Shown here in pieces: positions 34,397-44,120 of a DNA stretch of 64,000 nucleotides. This DNA is from Bacteroidota bacterium (GTDB taxonomy: Bacteria > Bacteroidota > JABWAT01). A program made the position numbers and the translations under genes. Each line of letters opens with the position of its first letter. The stretch's first letter is position 1. The stretch lies in NCBI GenBank assembly GCA_020161835.1, contig JAIUNL010000002.1, forward strand, positions 1 through 64,000, given 5' to 3'. The notes beneath the pieces are model-generated. The model did not search any database, had not been told where the DNA came from, and saw only the letters and a program-made list of their open reading frames with translations.

Positions 34397-34735
34397 ATGA
34401 TGATGAACAAAGGCGGCATGGCCGGAATGATGAAACAAATGCAGGTCATGCAGCAGAAAATGGATAAAATCCAGAATGACCTTGAAGCCCGTTCTTTCGA
34501 TTTCGAATCGGGTGGCGGCATGGTTAAAGTGACGGCAAACGGCAAACAACGCATCACTTCCATCAAAATTGATCCGCAATTGATTGCAGATAATGACCTT
34601 GAAATGCTTGAAGATCTGATTGTTGCTGCAGTGAACAAAGCTGTAGATGAAACCGGAAAAATCAGTCAGGAAGAAATGAAAAAGGCTTACGCCGGTGTCA
34701 TGCCCAACATTCCGGGTATGGATAAACTTTTTTAA
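34397..34735 (+). CDS. ybaB: Nucleoid-associated protein, YbaB/EbfC family
   Basis: A 112-residue small DNA-binding protein that acts as a dimer. The N-terminal Met-rich helix (GGMAGMMKQMQVMQQKMDKIQNDL) is followed by a beta sheet (GGGMVKVTANGKQRITSIKID) and a C-terminal helix pair with a VMPNIPGM tail. It is 14 bp downstream of dnaX and 3 bp upstream of recR, and AGGAG precedes the start. Start choice among consecutive ATGs at 34397 and 34400 is arbitrary by one codon. Confidence 0.93.
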   Translation: MMMNKGGMAGMMKQMQVMQQKMDKIQNDLEARSFDFESGGGMVKVTANGKQRITSIKIDPQLIADNDLEMLEDLIVAAVNKAVDETGKISQEEMKKAYAGVMPNIPGMDKLF

Positions 34736-34738
34736 AAG

Positions 34739-35341
34739 ATGATCAGACTTTCAGATCACCTGGACGAATTGGTTCATGAATTTTCGAAATTGCCGGGAAT
34801 CGGCCGGAAAACGGCTCAGCGCCTGGCCTATTTCATTCTGAAACAACCGGAAGCCTCAGTTACCCAACTGGCTGAAAGTCTGATCAATGTCAAAAATAAG
34901 GTTCATCAATGTACCGTCTGCGGTAATATTACCGATGATGAAATCTGCCGGATTTGTGTTTCGGAAAAACGAAATAAACTGCTGATTTGTGTTGTCGAAG
35001 AACCCACCGATGTACTTGCAATCGAGAAAACCAATGATTTTTCGGGTGTCTACCACGTTCTCGGCGGCGCAATTTCACCGTTGGACGGCGTAACTCCCGA
35101 ACAACTGAATATTCTTTCCCTGCTTGACCGTATCGGCGCACTAGACTCCGTTGAAGTCATTCTTGCCATGAATCCGGATGTGGAAGGTGAAGCCACAACC
35201 CTTTATCTCACACGTCTGCTCAAATCCTTCCCCCACGTTTCCATTTCCCGTATCGCCAGAGGAATTCCCATTGGCGGCGATCTCGAATATTCTGATGAAG
35301 CAACCCTTTCAAGAGCCATGGAAGGCCGGGTTCGGATCTAA
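34739..35341 (+). CDS. recR: Recombination mediator protein RecR
   Basis: A 200-residue RecR of the usual length. The N-terminal helix-hairpin-helix is FSKLPGIGRKTAQRLAYFIL. The C4 zinc finger is CTVCGNITDDEICRIC. The Toprim domain has LLICVVEEPTDVLAIEKT, then YHVLGGAISPLDGV and NPDVEGEATTLYLTRLL. The C-terminal Walker-like ARGIPIGGDLEYSDEATLSRAMEGR is intact. With RecF and RecO it loads RecA at gapped DNA. It is last in the dnaX operon, and no clear terminator follows before the repeats. Confidence 0.96.
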   Translation: MIRLSDHLDELVHEFSKLPGIGRKTAQRLAYFILKQPEASVTQLAESLINVKNKVHQCTVCGNITDDEICRICVSEKRNKLLICVVEEPTDVLAIEKTNDFSGVYHVLGGAISPLDGVTPEQLNILSLLDRIGALDSVEVILAMNPDVEGEATTLYLTRLLKSFPHVSISRIARGIPIGGDLEYSDEATLSRAMEGRVRI

Positions 35342-35727
35342 AGGCCGGGACAAGGGACTAGAAAGGTCACTGAGCGGAGTCGAAGTGCCCTTTCTTTTGG
35401 GACAGGGGACGGGTGACTTATTACGGGTCACATATTACGGGTTCCGGGTTACGGGAAAATACGAATTGCGGAGACGGGTCTGAGACCCGTCTCTACCAAA
35501 AAATCGTATTTTATTAAAAAATATTCCCCCGCTCTGTGTTTTCTGTGATAAACTCTGCGTTCCTCTGTGTTTAAATGTTTTCCAGGAGACGCGATGAATC
35601 GCGTCTCTACCAAAAATTCGAATTTCATTAAAATACTCCCCCCGCTTTGCGTTCCCTGCGTCTTTGCGAGCAAATCTCCTTTTCCCTTTGTATTTTTATC
35701 CCATTCAATGAAGACCAGGAAACGACC
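35342..35727. repeat. Intergenic repeats between recR and korA
   Basis: No gene. A TTCGA/CTCA hairpin copy (GGTCACTGAGC...GTCGAAGTGCC) lies at about 35366-35391. Two related GAGACG elements follow, with arms GAGACGGGTC/GACCCGTCTC (35471-35493) and GAGACGCGAT/ATCGCGTCTC (35586-35607). Both continue CTACCAAAAA, then a similar A/T tract and CCCCC. CTCTGTG and CTTTGCGT repeats fill the rest. A weak promoter-like TATTTTTA at 35691-35698 lies 30 bp before korA. Confidence 0.8.
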
Positions 35728-36849
35728 ATGATTCAATTTATTGATGGCAATGAAGCCCTTGTTCAGGGTGCACTTAAAGCCGGGTGCGATTTCTTTGCCG
35801 GATACCCCATCACACCGGCGACACCCATTTTACTTTCCATGATGACCGAACTCCCGGCCCGTGGCGAAACGGCCATTCAGGGTGAGGATGAAATTGCATC
35901 CATCGGATTTTGTATCGGCGCTGCCATGACAGGCAAAAAGGCACTCACCGCTACCTCAGGGCCCGGACTCTCTCTCTACTCCGAAAATATTGGCCTTGCT
36001 ATTATGGGTGAAGTTCCCCTCGTGATCGTTGATGTTCAACGTCTCGGTCCTGCAACCGGCTCAGCTACCAAAGATGCCAGCATGGATATTCAGTTCGTCA
36101 GGTGGATTACCTCCGGCGGATATCCGGTCATTGCTTTGGCGCCTTCATCAGTTGAGGACTGTTATCTTCTGGCAATCCATGCATTCAATTTCGCCGAGAA
36201 ATACCGGACTCCGGTGTTCATCCTGTCCTCAAAAGAAATCGGACAAACCCGCATGCGTGTTGATCTCGATTTACTTGATGCCCCGGCCATCATTGAACGG
36301 GAATCAGCAACCCCGTCACAAAACGGCAAAGTAAAATCTGTTTCCTTTAATAATTCAAGTTTTCAGCCAATTTGCACGGTTGGTGGCGATGAACTTTCCC
36401 GTTTTACCGGCTCAAGCCATGACGAATACGGCAATCTCACCAAATCGCCAGGAATGATAGAAAAACTGAACGAACACCTCAATACTAAAATCAATCCGGA
36501 AGAAGTCGCTTTGTGGGAATATTCAGGTCCTGATCGTCCCGAAACCCTGATTATCAGTTATGGAATTGTTTCTCGTTCGGTCAATCAGGCTTTGAAATCT
36601 ACCCACTATCCCGGAGTCGGGCATTTGATTTTAAAAACACTTTGGCCGGTTCCTGAAACCATTCTGTTGAAATATCTGTCCTCGGCAGACACCATCATCG
36701 TTCCGGAAATGAATCACGGTCAGTATGCACTTGAAATTGAACGGTTGAAACGGCATGATTCCACGCTGATCAGCCTCCAGCAGGTAAATTCTGAATTGCT
36801 GGCACCTGAACGGATCACTGAAGCGCTGAAGGAGGTTAGCCATGTCTGA
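35728..36849 (+). CDS. korA: 2-oxoacid:ferredoxin oxidoreductase subunit alpha (2-oxoglutarate type)
   Basis: A 373-residue alpha subunit. The N-terminal pyrimidine-binding domain begins IDGNEALVQGALKAGCDFFAGYPITPATPI and continues with GEDEIASIGFCIGAAMTGKKALTATSGPGLSLYSEN. Domain II is around RPETLIISYGIVSRSVNQAL, ending in a TLWPVPE motif. With the beta subunit it oxidises a 2-oxoacid, probably 2-oxoglutarate, to acyl-CoA and reduces ferredoxin. The frame runs upstream to 35647, but AGGAAA before the ATG at 35728 and the conserved N-terminus fix the start. It overlaps korB by 8 bp. Unlike the long alpha subunits of some bacteria, it lacks an N-terminal gamma domain. Confidence 0.92.
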   Translation: MIQFIDGNEALVQGALKAGCDFFAGYPITPATPILLSMMTELPARGETAIQGEDEIASIGFCIGAAMTGKKALTATSGPGLSLYSENIGLAIMGEVPLVIVDVQRLGPATGSATKDASMDIQFVRWITSGGYPVIALAPSSVEDCYLLAIHAFNFAEKYRTPVFILSSKEIGQTRMRVDLDLLDAPAIIERESATPSQNGKVKSVSFNNSSFQPICTVGGDELSRFTGSSHDEYGNLTKSPGMIEKLNEHLNTKINPEEVALWEYSGPDRPETLIISYGIVSRSVNQALKSTHYPGVGHLILKTLWPVPETILLKYLSSADTIIVPEMNHGQYALEIERLKRHDSTLISLQQVNSELLAPERITEALKEVSHV

Positions 36850-38164
36850 ACTTCAAACCTATTTTAAACCTGAAGTAAAATCACTTCCCTTTTGTCCGGG
36901 TTGCGGACACACAACCAATCTGAGTCATCTTGACAAAGCAATGAAACTGATCAATGCTGATCCGAAAAGGACGGTCATTGTGACGGATATCGGATGTGTC
37001 GGACTTTCTGACCAGTATTTCGATGTTCATGCTTTTCATGGACTTCACGGCAGATCGATTACCTATGCCACCGGAATCAAACTTGCAAATCCGGAACTGA
37101 ATGTGATCGTTCTGATGGGTGACGGCGGATGTGGCATCGGTGGAAATCATATCGTTAATGCTGCCCGCAGAAATGTGGGAATCACTGTCATGGTTTTCAA
37201 CAACTTCAACTTTGGTATGACCGGCGGTGAACATTCGGTAACCACGCCTTTTGGCGGACTCACTGCAACGACGCACAGCGGAAATATTGAAGCTCCGCTT
37301 GATATTATTGGTCTGGCTCAGGTTTGCGGTGCCGGGTATTCAGCCCGGATGACCACGTTTGACAAAGAACTTCCCTCAATTATGGCAGAAGCCATGACTT
37401 ACAAGGGTTTTGCAATTCTGGATATCTGGGAATTCTGCACGGCGTACTACTCACCCAGGAATGACATGGATAAACAATCCATGATTGCCATTTCAGAAAC
37501 CCACAACCTTCCCTTCGGCATCCTCACCAACCGGACTGACCGCACGGAATATACGGTTGCGTTAAAAAATCAGGAAGCCAAAACATTGAAAGCTTCACCG
37601 GACCTGAATCAACGGTTCGATCAGCTTCTTGATCAGAAAATTGAACTGGTCTTATCTGGTGGTGCCGGACAAAAAATAAAATCAACTGCAGCGATTCTGG
37701 GTCAAGCTGCCATTCTTTCCGGCGGATATGCCTCACAAAAAGACGATTATCCGATTACAGTAAAAACCGGCTATTCGTCTGCGGAAGTCATCATCAGTCC
37801 CGAAAATATTGATTACACCGGAATGACTGCTCCGAATGCGGCATTGATTCTTTCAATTGAAGGATTCAACAAGGAAAAATCGAAATTGGTGGCCATGAAA
37901 GCCGGTTCTGTTATTTTTCTGGAAGAAGGTCTACCGGAATTTGAAACTGAAGCAACCGTTATCAGAAAACCTTTCGAAGCGATCGCCAAAAAAATTGACC
38001 GCAATTCAGTTGCCCTGGTCGGATTGGGAGCCCTTCTAGCCGAAACTAAATGGCTCAGCAGAGAATCTGTTGAAAGCGCAATCGGCATCAGCCAGAAAGC
38101 AGCTTATCTGGAAATGAGCCTGAAAGCGTTAAAAGCCGGCTGGGAACTGGGGAATCAGGCGTAA
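36842..38164 (+). CDS. korB: 2-oxoacid:ferredoxin oxidoreductase, beta-gamma fusion subunit
   Basis: A 440-residue protein. Residues 1-275 are the thiamine-diphosphate-binding beta subunit: FCPGCGH cysteines for the iron-sulfur cluster, DIGCVGLSDQYF, the ThDP/Mg motif GDGGCGIGGNHIVNAARRN, and FNNFNFGMTGG. Residues about 275-430 match the gamma subunit (SGGAGQKIKSTAAILGQAAI, GYSSAEVIISPENIDYT, APNAALILS, VALVGLGALLAET). Gamma is thus fused to the C-terminus of beta, completing an alpha/beta/gamma enzyme from two genes. No delta ferredoxin subunit follows, so an external ferredoxin is used. The start overlaps korA by 8 bp. Confidence 0.9.
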   Translation: MSELQTYFKPEVKSLPFCPGCGHTTNLSHLDKAMKLINADPKRTVIVTDIGCVGLSDQYFDVHAFHGLHGRSITYATGIKLANPELNVIVLMGDGGCGIGGNHIVNAARRNVGITVMVFNNFNFGMTGGEHSVTTPFGGLTATTHSGNIEAPLDIIGLAQVCGAGYSARMTTFDKELPSIMAEAMTYKGFAILDIWEFCTAYYSPRNDMDKQSMIAISETHNLPFGILTNRTDRTEYTVALKNQEAKTLKASPDLNQRFDQLLDQKIELVLSGGAGQKIKSTAAILGQAAILSGGYASQKDDYPITVKTGYSSAEVIISPENIDYTGMTAPNAALILSIEGFNKEKSKLVAMKAGSVIFLEEGLPEFETEATVIRKPFEAIAKKIDRNSVALVGLGALLAETKWLSRESVESAIGISQKAAYLEMSLKALKAGWELGNQA

Positions 38165-38482
38165 GGTTTAAGGAATATTTTTTTTGATTTGTCATCCCGG
38201 ACTTGATCCGGGATCCATTCCTCCGGTATTAACCAAATTTATTTTTGCAAATTGTTTTCCTCCCTAAAATATATTGCTTGGATTTTTTAATACCCTCTCA
38301 ATCGGAGATTAATTCTTCGCATTAATCCAATATCAGCAAAACCATTTCAGAACTATTAAACGCATTAAAGAGTTAAGTTTATACATGGATCCCGGATCAA
38401 GTCCGGGATGACATACACATCGTTTTTTCATAATGGGATTTTCGATGAAAGTTGAAGCATCAATCTAAACTAAAAAACAACT
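38165..38482. repeat. Intergenic region with a GTCAT/ATCCA repeat doublet
   Basis: No gene. A forward copy at 38191-38218 and a reversed copy at 38385-38413 share the core CCCGGACTTGATCCGGG and face each other across 166 bp of A+T-rich sequence. The gene end carries GCGTAAGGTTTAAGG, a degenerate member of the TAAGG family. Confidence 0.85.
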
Positions 38483-39511
38483 ATGACCTCACCCATCCTC
38501 GCCATCAGAAAACTGGGATTCCAATGGGAAACTCAGGATCCATTTTTATTTTGCGTTCATCACCTCGATCTCTATCCGGCAGGTAATGATGAATTTGGTC
38601 CGGCAGCTTCTCTCACCGGCCGTAACATCGGGCAAGACTTTACCACCAAAGATGGCTGGCGGATGTATCACGGTGAAACAGTTCCCGGTTTTCCTGCGCA
38701 TCCCCATCGTGGATTTGAAACCGTAACAGTTGTTTTAAAAGGATTTGTTGATCATTCAGATTCACACGGTTCAGAAGGTCGTTATGGAGATGGTGATGTT
38801 CAGTGGATGACGGCAGGTTCCGGTTTGCAGCATGCTGAAATGTTTCCGTTGCTGGATAAAAACAATCCAAACCCGATGGAACTTTTCCAGATCTGGATCA
38901 ATCTGCCCAAGGCAAAGAAATTTGCTCCGCCATTTTACAAAATGCTCTGGTCAGAAGACATTCCAGCATTTTCACAAACGGATGAAAAAGGTAAGCAAAC
39001 GGAAATCACTGTCATTGCCGGCAAAATTGAGGAAGTTGTTCCGCCGGCACCTGCACCTGATTCCTGGGCATTTCCGGCAGAAAATGAAGTTGCCATCTGG
39101 ATTATTAAAATGGAAGCCGGTGCGGTTTTTGAACTTCCGCCAGCTTCAAAAGGATTAAATCGTTCCCTATATTTTTACAGGGGTTCTGAGGTTGCAATCA
39201 CCGGAACAACATTGAAGCCAATGCATTCTGCAGAGTTAAAGTCGGATGAATCTGTCTTGATTGAAAATGGAGATCAGGAAGGGTATTTACTTTTACTTCA
39301 GGGAAAACCGATTGCAGAGCCGGTGGTTCAGCATGGTCCGTTCGTGATGAATTCAGTTGAAGAAATTCATCAGGCGTTTAATGATTACCGGAAAACCCAG
39401 TTTGGTGGCTGGCCGTTTAAGCGGTATGACAACGTTCATCCGAGGGAAAAAGGCCGGTTTGCATCGTATTCTGATGGACGGAAGGAAGAAAAGCCACTTA
39501 ATCAGTTATAA
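38483..39511 (+). CDS. Pirin family protein
   Basis: A 342-residue bicupin. The N-terminal cupin has the pirin metal motif FPAHPHRGFETVTVVLKG followed by DHSDSHG and HAEMFP. The C-terminal cupin around LNRSLYFYRGSEVAITGT lacks metal-binding histidines, as usual. It is longer than many bacterial pirins (about 230-300 residues), owing to an N-terminal extension and a C-terminal tail with GGWPFKRYDNVHPREKGRFA, a pattern seen in the larger subgroup. Roles reported for pirins include quercetinase activity and metabolic regulation, and nothing in the neighbourhood discriminates. It is monocistronic. Confidence 0.9.
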   Translation: MTSPILAIRKLGFQWETQDPFLFCVHHLDLYPAGNDEFGPAASLTGRNIGQDFTTKDGWRMYHGETVPGFPAHPHRGFETVTVVLKGFVDHSDSHGSEGRYGDGDVQWMTAGSGLQHAEMFPLLDKNNPNPMELFQIWINLPKAKKFAPPFYKMLWSEDIPAFSQTDEKGKQTEITVIAGKIEEVVPPAPAPDSWAFPAENEVAIWIIKMEAGAVFELPPASKGLNRSLYFYRGSEVAITGTTLKPMHSAELKSDESVLIENGDQEGYLLLLQGKPIAEPVVQHGPFVMNSVEEIHQAFNDYRKTQFGGWPFKRYDNVHPREKGRFASYSDGRKEEKPLNQL

Positions 39512-39652
39512 GTTATAAGTTATAAGTGATACGTGGAACGAGGAATGAAGTCCTTCTGGTCATAGCCAAGCTCAAAAAGAATCGGTCACTGAGCGGAGTC
39601 GAAGTGCCCGATTCTTCACATGACCTTATAACTTACCACTTATAACTTATTC
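39512..39652. repeat. Short tandem repeats and TTCGA-loop hairpin
   Basis: AGTTATAAGT units follow the pirin stop (39507-39530), and ACTTATAACTTA mirrors them at 39628-39649. Between them lies GGTCACTGAGC...GTCGAAGTGCCC at about 39585-39608. The flanking TTATAA runs form an inverted pair around the hairpin. Confidence 0.75.
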
Positions 39653-40336
39653 CTACCCCTTTAAAGCTTTTGTCAGCATTTCTTCAATATCACCATATTC
39701 ACGGTGATAGTCGGCATGACTTCGGTTGATGACTTCGTACGCTTCAATTTTATTATAAATGTGGGTGATTTCTACTTTTTTTCGTGGTGTTGAGCCAGGA
39801 ATCGATTTATAAGTCAGAAAATAATGGCGAAGGCGTTCGATAATTCCTACCGGCACATCACCTATATCATTCCACTTTCCATACAGTGCATCACCCTTCA
39901 TGACGGCAATGATTTTATCATCAGCTTCATCTCCGTCAATCATTCGCATGCCACCAATCGGGATACACTGCATCAGAATATCACCGTGAGAAATGGTTTT
40001 CTCTGTAAGAACGCAAATATCCAGAGGATCACCATCACCCAAAATACCGGGTCTGCCCACTTTTTCTGAACAATACTCACCCACAAGCTCATCACAATAA
40101 GTCTGTGGAATCAGTCCATAAAGAGTCGGACAAATATTTGAAAACAATTGGGGACGGTCAACTTTTAAATATCCGGTTTGTTTATCAAGCTCGTATTTAA
40201 TGGTATCAGTCGGAACGATTTCAATATAGGCGCCAACCACTTCAGGAGCATGCTCCCCTATTGGTATTCCGTGCCACGGGTGTGCACGAAACAACATTCC
40301 CATCATTTTCCAAACTGAATCCTTTTTCCTGGCCAT
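39653..40336 (-). CDS. ppa: Inorganic pyrophosphatase (family I)
   Basis: A 227-residue soluble pyrophosphatase that hydrolyses PPi to phosphate. Catalytic motifs are visible: GYLKVDRPQLFSNICPTLYG (Lys/Arg and the active-site Tyr), the metal-binding DGDPLDICVLTE, and DGDEADDKIIAV. The C-terminal part with YFLTYKSIPGSTPRKKVEI and NRSHADYHREYGD resembles the slightly longer family I enzymes of Bacteroidota. A good AAGGAGTTATAAAAATG context supports the start. It is divergent from proB and monocistronic. Confidence 0.93.
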   Translation of the reverse strand: MARKKDSVWKMMGMLFRAHPWHGIPIGEHAPEVVGAYIEIVPTDTIKYELDKQTGYLKVDRPQLFSNICPTLYGLIPQTYCDELVGEYCSEKVGRPGILGDGDPLDICVLTEKTISHGDILMQCIPIGGMRMIDGDEADDKIIAVMKGDALYGKWNDIGDVPVGIIERLRHYFLTYKSIPGSTPRKKVEITHIYNKIEAYEVINRSHADYHREYGDIEEMLTKALKG

Positions 40337-40581
40337 TTTTATAACTCCTTTTCAATTACCTGTATTTGCCGCCACGAATAAATGGGGTTCATTAAACCGG
40401 CAAAACACGTTTTTTTAAATTTTGGTTTGCATAGAGAATTAAATCTCTGATTGCGAGGGCTCCAAATTCAAATAAATAAGCATGAAAAGCAATCATGGTC
40501 TTAATTAATTTTATCCTTCTGGTGGAAATTATACCCGAGTTTTCCGATTTTCAAAGGAAAAGGATCAAGATCCCCAAAATT

Positions 40582-41649
40582 ATGAAAAAAATAGTCGTCA
40601 AAGTGGGCACCAATGTTCTGTCAAGAGATGACGGATCTTTGGATATTACCACCATCTCCCATCTCGTTGATCAGATCAGCTCCCTGAAAAAGCAAGGGAT
40701 TCAGATCATTTTGGTCAGTTCCGGAGCAGTAGGTTCCGGTCGGTCTGCGCTCAAGCATATCTCTGAAACGAACCCTGTCATCCGCCGGCAATTGTTTGCT
40801 TCCGTTGGTCAGGTCAAACTGATGCAGCGTTATTCCGAACTTTTTTCCCAGTTTGGGATTTTTTGCGGACAGGTTTTGGCAACCCGGGAAGATTTTCGTG
40901 ACCGTACCCATTACCTGAATATGAAAAACTGCCTAACAGCCCTTCTTCGTGATGAAATCATTCCCATCGTTAACGAAAATGATGTAATTTCAGTCAGTGA
41001 ACTGATGTTTACTGATAACGATGAACTTGCAGGTCTGATTGCTGGCATGGTTGACGCTGAAATGTTGGTACTTCTAACCAATGTGGATGGTATTTTTACC
41101 GGTTCCCCCGATGACCCTGAGAGCAAACGGATTCCTGAAATCCGGGTTTCTGAAAAAAAATCAATTAGCGTGCTCCCGATAAAATCCAGTTTCGGCCGTG
41201 GTGGCATGCAGACCAAATACAGGATTGCCTTAAAGTCAGCACGGATGGGAATCCGGGTGGTTATAGCAAACGGAAAGACAACAAATATTCTCCAGAACAT
41301 TCTGGATTTAAAGCCGGTCGGTACGGTTATCATGCCCGAAACCCCGGTATCCGGCATAAAAAAATGGATTTCCACCCATAATGGAACCTACAAAGCGACT
41401 ATTACCATCAGTGAAGGTGCTGTTTCTGCCTTGAACGACAGACAAACCGTAAAAAGTTTACTCCCGGTTGGACTCATCAAAATTGAAGGTGAATTCGACA
41501 AAGGTGATGTGCTACGCATTGTCGGACCTTCCGGGGACCAGATTGGTGTTGGGATTGCCCAATACAGTTCAGAGAAAGCGCATGAACTTCTTGGACAATC
41601 AGGGAAAAAAGCATTGATCCATTATGATTATCTGGTATTGGAACCTTAA
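40582..41649 (+). CDS. proB: Glutamate 5-kinase
   Basis: A 355-residue first enzyme of proline synthesis, phosphorylating glutamate on its gamma-carboxyl. The amino-acid-kinase fold starts MKKIVVKVGTNVLSRD, with LVSSGAVGSGRSAL, IVNENDVISVSELMFTDND and the nucleotide-site region SSFGRGGMQTKYRIA. A C-terminal PUA domain is present (about 280-355, GLIKIEGEFDKGDVLRI ... GIAQYSSEKAHELLG). The frame extends 29 codons upstream, but those residues are not family-like; the ATG at 40582 matches the conserved N-terminus. It is followed 3 bp later by proA. Confidence 0.95.
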   Translation: MKKIVVKVGTNVLSRDDGSLDITTISHLVDQISSLKKQGIQIILVSSGAVGSGRSALKHISETNPVIRRQLFASVGQVKLMQRYSELFSQFGIFCGQVLATREDFRDRTHYLNMKNCLTALLRDEIIPIVNENDVISVSELMFTDNDELAGLIAGMVDAEMLVLLTNVDGIFTGSPDDPESKRIPEIRVSEKKSISVLPIKSSFGRGGMQTKYRIALKSARMGIRVVIANGKTTNILQNILDLKPVGTVIMPETPVSGIKKWISTHNGTYKATITISEGAVSALNDRQTVKSLLPVGLIKIEGEFDKGDVLRIVGPSGDQIGVGIAQYSSEKAHELLGQSGKKALIHYDYLVLEP

Positions 41650-41652
41650 AGA

Positions 41653-42906
41653 ATGACAACTGAAGAATTAATTTTAAATTTAAAAAATGTCAGAAAAGCC
41701 AGCCGGAAGCTGGTAACACTTTCCGATTTTGAAATCAATCAAATCCTGATTTCGATTGCCGAAAAAGCACAATCTGCTTCTGTTGAAATCCTTGCAGCCA
41801 ATCTAAAAGATCTTTCCAGAATGGATCCCGGCAACCCGAAATATGATCGTTTACTTCTTAACGAATCCCGTTTAAAAGCGATTTGCGATGACATCAGAAA
41901 GGTTGCAACTCTTTCATCTCCATTAAATCATAGTCTGGAAGTTGTTGACCGTCCCAACGGACTGCATATCGAACGGATTTCAGTTCCGCTTGGTGTAGTT
42001 GCCATTGTTTTTGAATCCCGCCCAAATGTAACGTTTGATGTGGTTGCTCTTTGTTTGAAATCAGGTAATGCCTGTGTATTAAAAGGAAGCCGTGATGCTC
42101 AGGATTCAAACCGGGCAATCGTTGAAGTTATTCAGTCTGTTCTTCGGGAGCACGGTCTTGAACAAACCGTCTTTCTTGCTCCTTCAGAACGTGAGTATTT
42201 ACCTATAATTCTCAATTCAGTCAATGAAATTGATGTGGTTATTCCCCGGGGAAGTCAGGAACTCATCAATGCAGTCAGAGAAATGTCGAAAGTTCCGGTC
42301 ATTGAAACCGGTGCCGGTATAGTTCACACCTATTTTGATGCCACCGGCGATCTTGAAAAAGGAAAAGCGATTATCACCAATGCAAAAGCCAGAAGAGTGA
42401 GCGTTTGCAATGCCTTAGATACCCTGATTATCCACGAAAGCAGACTTGCCGAATTGCCTGAATTGCTAAGTGAATTAGGGAAAAAATATAAAGCAGAAGT
42501 GTTTGCTGACGAAAAGGCAGAGAACGTGCTCCATGGAAATTACCAGGGAACTCTTCACCTGGCAACAAACGAAGATTTTGGTCAGGAGTTTCTTTCAATG
42601 AAGCTATCTGTCAAAACAGTTTCTTCTCTTGACGAAGCCTTGGAGCACATTTCGGTTTATAGTTCACGACATAGTGAAGCCATCGTATCAGAAGATCACG
42701 CTTCCATTGATCTTTTCCTGAAATCAGTTGATGCGGCTGTGGTTTATGCGAATTCATCAACTGCTTTTACAGATGGAGGGGAATTTGGAATGGGCGCAGA
42801 AATCGGAATCAGCACTCAAAAGCTCCACGCAAGAGGCCCAATGGCACTTCGTGAGTTGACCAGTTACAAATGGATTGTAATCGGTAACGGACAGGTTAGA
42901 TCCTAA
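41653..42906 (+). CDS. proA: Gamma-glutamyl phosphate reductase
   Basis: A 417-residue aldehyde-dehydrogenase-fold enzyme that reduces gamma-glutamyl phosphate to glutamate semialdehyde with NADPH. Family motifs are [44 protein letters not shown] (as EIDVVIPRG), the catalytic Cys in [32 protein letters not shown] and the C-terminal [18 protein letters not shown]. It overlaps ackA by 4 bp tail to tail, so there is no space for a terminator, and convergent transcription must be resolved within the genes. proC is not in the window. Confidence 0.96.
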   Translation: MTTEELILNLKNVRKASRKLVTLSDFEINQILISIAEKAQSASVEILAANLKDLSRMDPGNPKYDRLLLNESRLKAICDDIRKVATLSSPLNHSLEVVDRPNGLHIERISVPLGVVAIVFESRPNVTFDVVALCLKSGNACVLKGSRDAQDSNRAIVEVIQSVLREHGLEQTVFLAPSEREYLPIILNSVNEIDVVIPRGSQELINAVREMSKVPVIETGAGIVHTYFDATGDLEKGKAIITNAKARRVSVCNALDTLIIHESRLAELPELLSELGKKYKAEVFADEKAENVLHGNYQGTLHLATNEDFGQEFLSMKLSVKTVSSLDEALEHISVYSSRHSEAIVSEDHASIDLFLKSVDAAVVYANSSTAFTDGGEFGMGAEIGISTQKLHARGPMALRELTSYKWIVIGNGQVRS

Positions 42907-44120
42907 TCGGAAATAACCTTTTGAACACCAAAGATAATTTTGATGGTATCCCGGGCAATGACCAGTTCTTCATTGGTTGGAACTACCCAAACCTGAGTTT
43001 TTGAACTTTTTGTTGTAATTTTGCGCTCTTTGGGTCCGTTGCTGTTGGCTTCTTTGTCTAATTTCACACCCAAAAATTCCAATCCGGCCAAAACGTGCTC
43101 CCGAACCAACGCAGCATTTTCTCCGATGCCACCTGTAAAAACAATGGCATCAACACCACCTAAAGCGGCTGCATAACTTCCAATATATTTTTTCACCCGG
43201 TAACAGAAAATATCAAACGCATTTTTCGCTTTTTTATCCCCATTTTCCATTTCCTGAATAATTTCACGCATATCACTGGATACGCCTGAAATTCCCATCA
43301 ATCCCGAATGTTTGTTCAGAAGTGTATTAGCCGAACTCAGAGATAATTCCTCTTTATTCATAATGAACAAAATTGCAGATGGATCAAGGTCTCCGGAACG
43401 GGTACCCATGAGAAGACCTTCAAGCGGAGTGAAACCCATTGAGGTATCCTGAGACAATCCATTCAGAATGGCAGCCATCGAGCAACCATTTCCCAAATGA
43501 ATGGTTATAACCCGCGAATTTTCTTTCTCAATCCCTGCGATATCGTATAATCTGTTGCTCACGTAAAAATGGGAGGTTCCATGAAATCCGTACCTACGGA
43601 TTTTATGTCGTTTGTATAAGACATACGGGAGGCCATAAAGAAAAGCTTTTTCAGGGAGTGTTTGATGGAAAGCTGTATCAAACACGGCAACCTGGGGTTT
43701 CCCTGGAAGATTACGGGAGCAGGCATCAATTCCCTTTAGATTTGCCGGATTATGAAGCGGGGCCAGTTCAATCGTATCCCTGATTTCATTGTAAACTTTT
43801 GGTGTGATCAGAACCGAGTGGTTAAAAGTTTCACCACCGTGAACAACCCGGTGTCCAATAGCTGATATTTCATTCAGATCAGACATCACACCATGGTTTT
43901 TCGACAGGAGCACACCCAAAATATATTCCAATGCCTGGGCGTGATCCAGAATTTCGCCGGTAACTTTGATGGCCTGCTCAAAATCCCGTTTGTGTGTTAA
44001 TATTGCACCTGACATCCCGATTCGTTCAACAGTTCCAACAGCACGGGTTGCTTCAGTCTCAGCTTCAATGACCTGATATTTGATTGAGGATGAACCGCAG
44101 TTTAGGGTAAGAATTAACAT
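42903..44120 (-). CDS. ackA: Acetate kinase
   Basis: A 405-residue ASKHA-fold kinase that interconverts acetyl phosphate and acetate with ATP formation. Signatures are [13 protein letters not shown] at the N-terminus, [64 protein letters not shown] and [10 protein letters not shown]. It lacks a neighbouring pta gene, so acetyl-CoA conversion must be encoded elsewhere. With the ferredoxin-dependent oxidoreductases in this window it suggests acetate-forming fermentation. Its promoter region carries ATTATGA/TTTTGA tandem repeats. Confidence 0.96.
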   Translation of the reverse strand: MLILTLNCGSSSIKYQVIEAETEATRAVGTVERIGMSGAILTHKRDFEQAIKVTGEILDHAQALEYILGVLLSKNHGVMSDLNEISAIGHRVVHGGETFNHSVLITPKVYNEIRDTIELAPLHNPANLKGIDACSRNLPGKPQVAVFDTAFHQTLPEKAFLYGLPYVLYKRHKIRRYGFHGTSHFYVSNRLYDIAGIEKENSRVITIHLGNGCSMAAILNGLSQDTSMGFTPLEGLLMGTRSGDLDPSAILFIMNKEELSLSSANTLLNKHSGLMGISGVSSDMREIIQEMENGDKKAKNAFDIFCYRVKKYIGSYAAALGGVDAIVFTGGIGENAALVREHVLAGLEFLGVKLDKEANSNGPKERKITTKSSKTQVWVVPTNEELVIARDTIKIIFGVQKVISD

